Origin: Kangiella sp.
GTDB lineage: Bacteria; Pseudomonadota; Gammaproteobacteria; Enterobacterales; Kangiellaceae
DNA: 16,589 bases
Direction of reading: 5' to 3'
Assembly: GCA_002733465.1 (NCBI GenBank)
Contig: NVVT01000011.1
Coordinates: 36,106 to 52,694, forward strand
Below are positions 14,868-16,589 of this stretch, piece by piece; position 1 is the stretch's first letter, and each line of letters begins with the position of its first letter. The position numbers and the translations under genes are program-made. The notes under the pieces are model-generated. The model did no database searches. It saw nothing but the letters and a program-made list of their open reading frames with translations, and was not told the origin of the DNA.

Positions 14868-14873
14868 TATAAT
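14868..14873 (+). promoter_or_regulatory. Possible -10 hexamer for the gene at 14911
   Basis: TATAAT at 14868-14873 is a perfect -10, but no good -35 sits 16-18 bp upstream. Transcription starting near 14880 would make the GTG at 14881 leaderless and so favours the ATG at 14911 as the start codon. Confidence 0.3.
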
Positions 14874-14910
14874 ACTGTAGGTGTTAAGTAGTACTATCTG
14901 TTTACTGCAC

Positions 14911-15309
14911 ATGAAATTGAAGCGCGTTATATATGAACTCTACGAAATAGATCTTGTATCTTTACATGACCAATCTGAATGGCATGAAATAGACCGAGAA
15001 ATATTTCTAGAATTCGATAACGGAGAGAAAATGTACTTTTCGTGGTGCAATGAACCTGTACAATTTTCAATTGGTAGCAAAAATCATCGTTTTAATGAAA
15101 ACCAGCCTGATCACATTGTAGATGCATCTGGATGGGATATTTGGAAAGACCTTATAGGCGACAACATACAATTTACTTATAAAGAGACTCACCAAATATT
15201 AGAGGTTAAAGGGCAAAGTAAATCTGTTTATCTATCAAGCCAAGAAAAAGGCTCTTGGTACGCAGATGTTTTACATATCTCAGACACTTTGCCAGTGTTC
15301 AACTGTTAA
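14911..15309 (+). CDS. Hypothetical protein, unrecognised
   Basis: Not recognised. From the ATG at 14911 it has 132 residues and no signal peptide or membrane segment. It is rich in acidic and aromatic residues: YELYEIDLVSLHD, then W/H-rich HEIDREIFLEF, NGEKMYFSWCNEPVQFSIG, a WDIWKDLIG segment near 85-93, and later KGSWYADV. This alternating strand-like pattern suggests a small beta-rich domain, comparable in style to immunity or DUF proteins, but no family can be named. Neither the ATG nor the in-frame GTG at 14881 has a clear ribosome binding site. It lies at the edge of the toxin-antitoxin island and converges on the lysoplasmalogenase gene. The short inverted repeat ACACT/AGTGT after its stop is too weak to call a terminator. 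Confidence 0.65.
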   Translation: MKLKRVIYELYEIDLVSLHDQSEWHEIDREIFLEFDNGEKMYFSWCNEPVQFSIGSKNHRFNENQPDHIVDASGWDIWKDLIGDNIQFTYKETHQILEVKGQSKSVYLSSQEKGSWYADVLHISDTLPVFNC

Positions 15310-15395
15310 CATAGACTGAAACACTCACTAAAGCGAAAGTGTCCGGTTGTAATCCGATTTGCAGAAGCGAATAATAGTCGTAAAAAAGCGTAAAG

Positions 15396-16046
15396 TTACA
15401 CAACATTTTTGAATTTAGAAGCTCCTTTCACCAATGCAAACTGCGCAAAATAATAACTCACCATGATTAAAATATGTGAGGCATCAAATTGAAAATAAAA
15501 CTTATTGATACCTAAAATCGAATCCGAAATAACAAAACTAACGCCACCCAAAACAAACCAACGATTAGATTTTATTGAAAAGAAGCTCGCAAATGCCATC
15601 AAAGTAAGTATAAACATATATCCAATAACAGGATAAAACAAAGCCCCCAAATTAGGTAATAAGTGGCTCACAACATAACCGCCACTAACCAAAATCACCA
15701 GCGCTAAACCTGCTTTAGGTGCGTTCCACTGCCACCATCCAAAATAGATTAAGTAAAATATATGCGCTATAAAAAATGAACCTAAACCAAAAATGAAACC
15801 TGTTTTGCCAAAATAATCAAGAATGAAATCACCCGAAACGGAAAAAATCAAACCAACGATAAATAGTTTTGAATATTTCCAGTCAAGGTTTTTGTTGGCT
15901 ATAGTGATCAGTAAAAGCATTGGCAATACTTTTAACAACCAACTCAATTGATAAGGCTCGTAAATTGTAGCTATAATAAAAATTAAAGAAAGGAAAAAGA
16001 AAAGATACTGCCACGCATCTTTTTTGGTCGATAGTAGATTTATCAT
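15396..16046 (-). CDS. Lysoplasmalogenase (YhhN family), inner membrane
   Basis: An integral membrane hydrolase of the YhhN/TMEM86 family, which cleaves the vinyl-ether bond of lysoplasmalogen in characterised members. The 216 residues show about eight hydrophobic helices. Family motifs: KVLPMLLLI near 39-47, GLIFSVSGDFILD near 65-77 with the conserved Asp, FGLGSFFIAHIFYL near 86-99 with the conserved His, and VSFVISDSILGINKF near 169-183 with the conserved Asp. Bacterial substrate is not known for this organism. Its ATG directly abuts the stop of the D-amino-acid aminotransferase (TAA then ATG, no intervening base), so the two are probably translated from one message. Confidence 0.9.
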   Translation of the reverse strand: MINLLSTKKDAWQYLFFFLSLIFIIATIYEPYQLSWLLKVLPMLLLITIANKNLDWKYSKLFIVGLIFSVSGDFILDYFGKTGFIFGLGSFFIAHIFYLIYFGWWQWNAPKAGLALVILVSGGYVVSHLLPNLGALFYPVIGYMFILTLMAFASFFSIKSNRWFVLGGVSFVISDSILGINKFYFQFDASHILIMVSYYFAQFALVKGASKFKNVV

Positions 16047-16589
16047 TTACAAATATTTAATCTTATCAAATAACTTAGAACACTCTTCCCAAACAGCTCC
16101 AACTTTTCCGTTGCCGACCGCATTTCCATCCAATTCAATCACTGGCGCGATTTGTTTTGAAGAGCTGGTGATCCAAATCTCATCGGCTAATCTTGCTTCT
16201 TCCAAATTAACATTTCGCTCTTCAATACTATATTTGTCGCTAGAGTTAACCGCGTTGATAACAATACGTCTGGTGACTCCTGGTAAAATTTGTTTATCTA
16301 AAATGGGTGTTATTATTTTATTGCCCTTTATAACGAACACATTACAAGCGCTACATTCCGTTAAATAACCTTCGCTATTGAAGAGTAAAGTCTCGTCGAC
16401 CTTGCTCTCATAGCCATGTTGAAAGTGGAGTATATTACCAAGTAAAGAGGTTGATTTTACATCACAATGTTTCCACCTTTTATCTAACGAAGTAACGATA
16501 GAATAGGTTTTTGCCGTACTTGCATCTGGATTGGTTTCTTTCGCTAGTGGTTGGGTCATTATAAAAATAGTTGGTTTAATATTGGTTGG
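16047..16589 (-). CDS. dat: D-amino-acid aminotransferase (class IV), 5' part outside window
   Basis: Partial: 180 residues of a protein usually about 280-290 long; the reading frame stays open to the right edge at 16589 and the true start lies beyond it. An internal ATG at 16559 is not the start, since the preceding ten codons continue the domain. It is a fold-type IV PLP enzyme that interconverts D-amino acids and 2-oxo acids, supplying D-Ala or D-Glu for peptidoglycan. Visible motifs: RWKHCDVKSTSLLG with the catalytic Lys, LTECSACNVFV with the conserved Glu that contacts the pyridine ring, and QILPGVTRR, the phosphate-binding turn. The lysoplasmalogenase gene follows without a gap. Branched-chain aminotransferase and ADC lyase relatives share these motifs, but the pattern fits D-AAT best. 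Confidence 0.88.
   Translation of the reverse strand, partial: PTNIKPTIFIMTQPLAKETNPDASTAKTYSIVTSLDKRWKHCDVKSTSLLGNILHFQHGYESKVDETLLFNSEGYLTECSACNVFVIKGNKIITPILDKQILPGVTRRIVINAVNSSDKYSIEERNVNLEEARLADEIWITSSSKQIAPVIELDGNAVGNGKVGAVWEECSKLFDKIKYL

Noticed and set aside
15320..15345. Possible terminator ACACT...AGTGT after the gene ending at 15309
   Set aside because: A 5-bp stem with a large loop and no T-run.

Overview
The window is AT-rich chromosomal DNA from a marine-type gammaproteobacterium. Support comes from a diheme cytochrome c4 divergent from engB, a DUF5610-type protein behind a probable flagellar sigma-28 promoter, a YhhN lysoplasmalogenase and a class IV D-amino-acid aminotransferase. 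Overall gene style suggests a Kangiellaceae (Aliikangiella-like) or low-GC Alteromonadales relative; this placement is inference. No rRNA, tRNA, CRISPR array, intact insertion sequence or prophage was recognised.

Left part (1-6190): a membrane-anchored coiled-coil protein converges, with overlapping stops, on a Ser-rich DUF5610 gene. The DUF5610 gene has a near-consensus sigma-28 promoter. Next comes a leftward cluster, engB > SMI1/KNR4-type protein > methionine-type aminotransferase > secreted CAP-domain protein. Divergent from engB is cytochrome c4, whose roughly 160-nt leader holds two hairpins. c4 ends in a strong bidirectional terminator followed by a non-coding repeat element (about 6246-6420), and then a leftward membrane-anchored glutaredoxin-like gene.

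Centre (6800-10800): the most interesting region. A near-perfect LexA (SOS) box lies 20 bp upstream of a tight three-gene cluster: an endonuclease/exonuclease/phosphatase (EEP) protein with a TTG start, a soluble diguanylate cyclase with a long unrecognised N-terminal region, and a protein that looks like a degenerate YyaL/DUF255 six-hairpin domain without its thioredoxin domain. If the box works, it would link DNA damage to c-di-GMP signalling and a nuclease-fold enzyme.

Right part (10950-16589): an exported M20 peptidase/amidohydrolase, coaD and a group II truncated globin run rightward. A leftward island then carries a GNAT acetyltransferase, a vapBC toxin-antitoxin pair with a clear promoter and palindromic operator, and a second, orphan antitoxin of the AbrB/VagC type with no toxin beside it. 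After an unrecognised rightward gene, a YhhN lysoplasmalogenase is directly abutted by a D-amino-acid aminotransferase that runs off the right edge.
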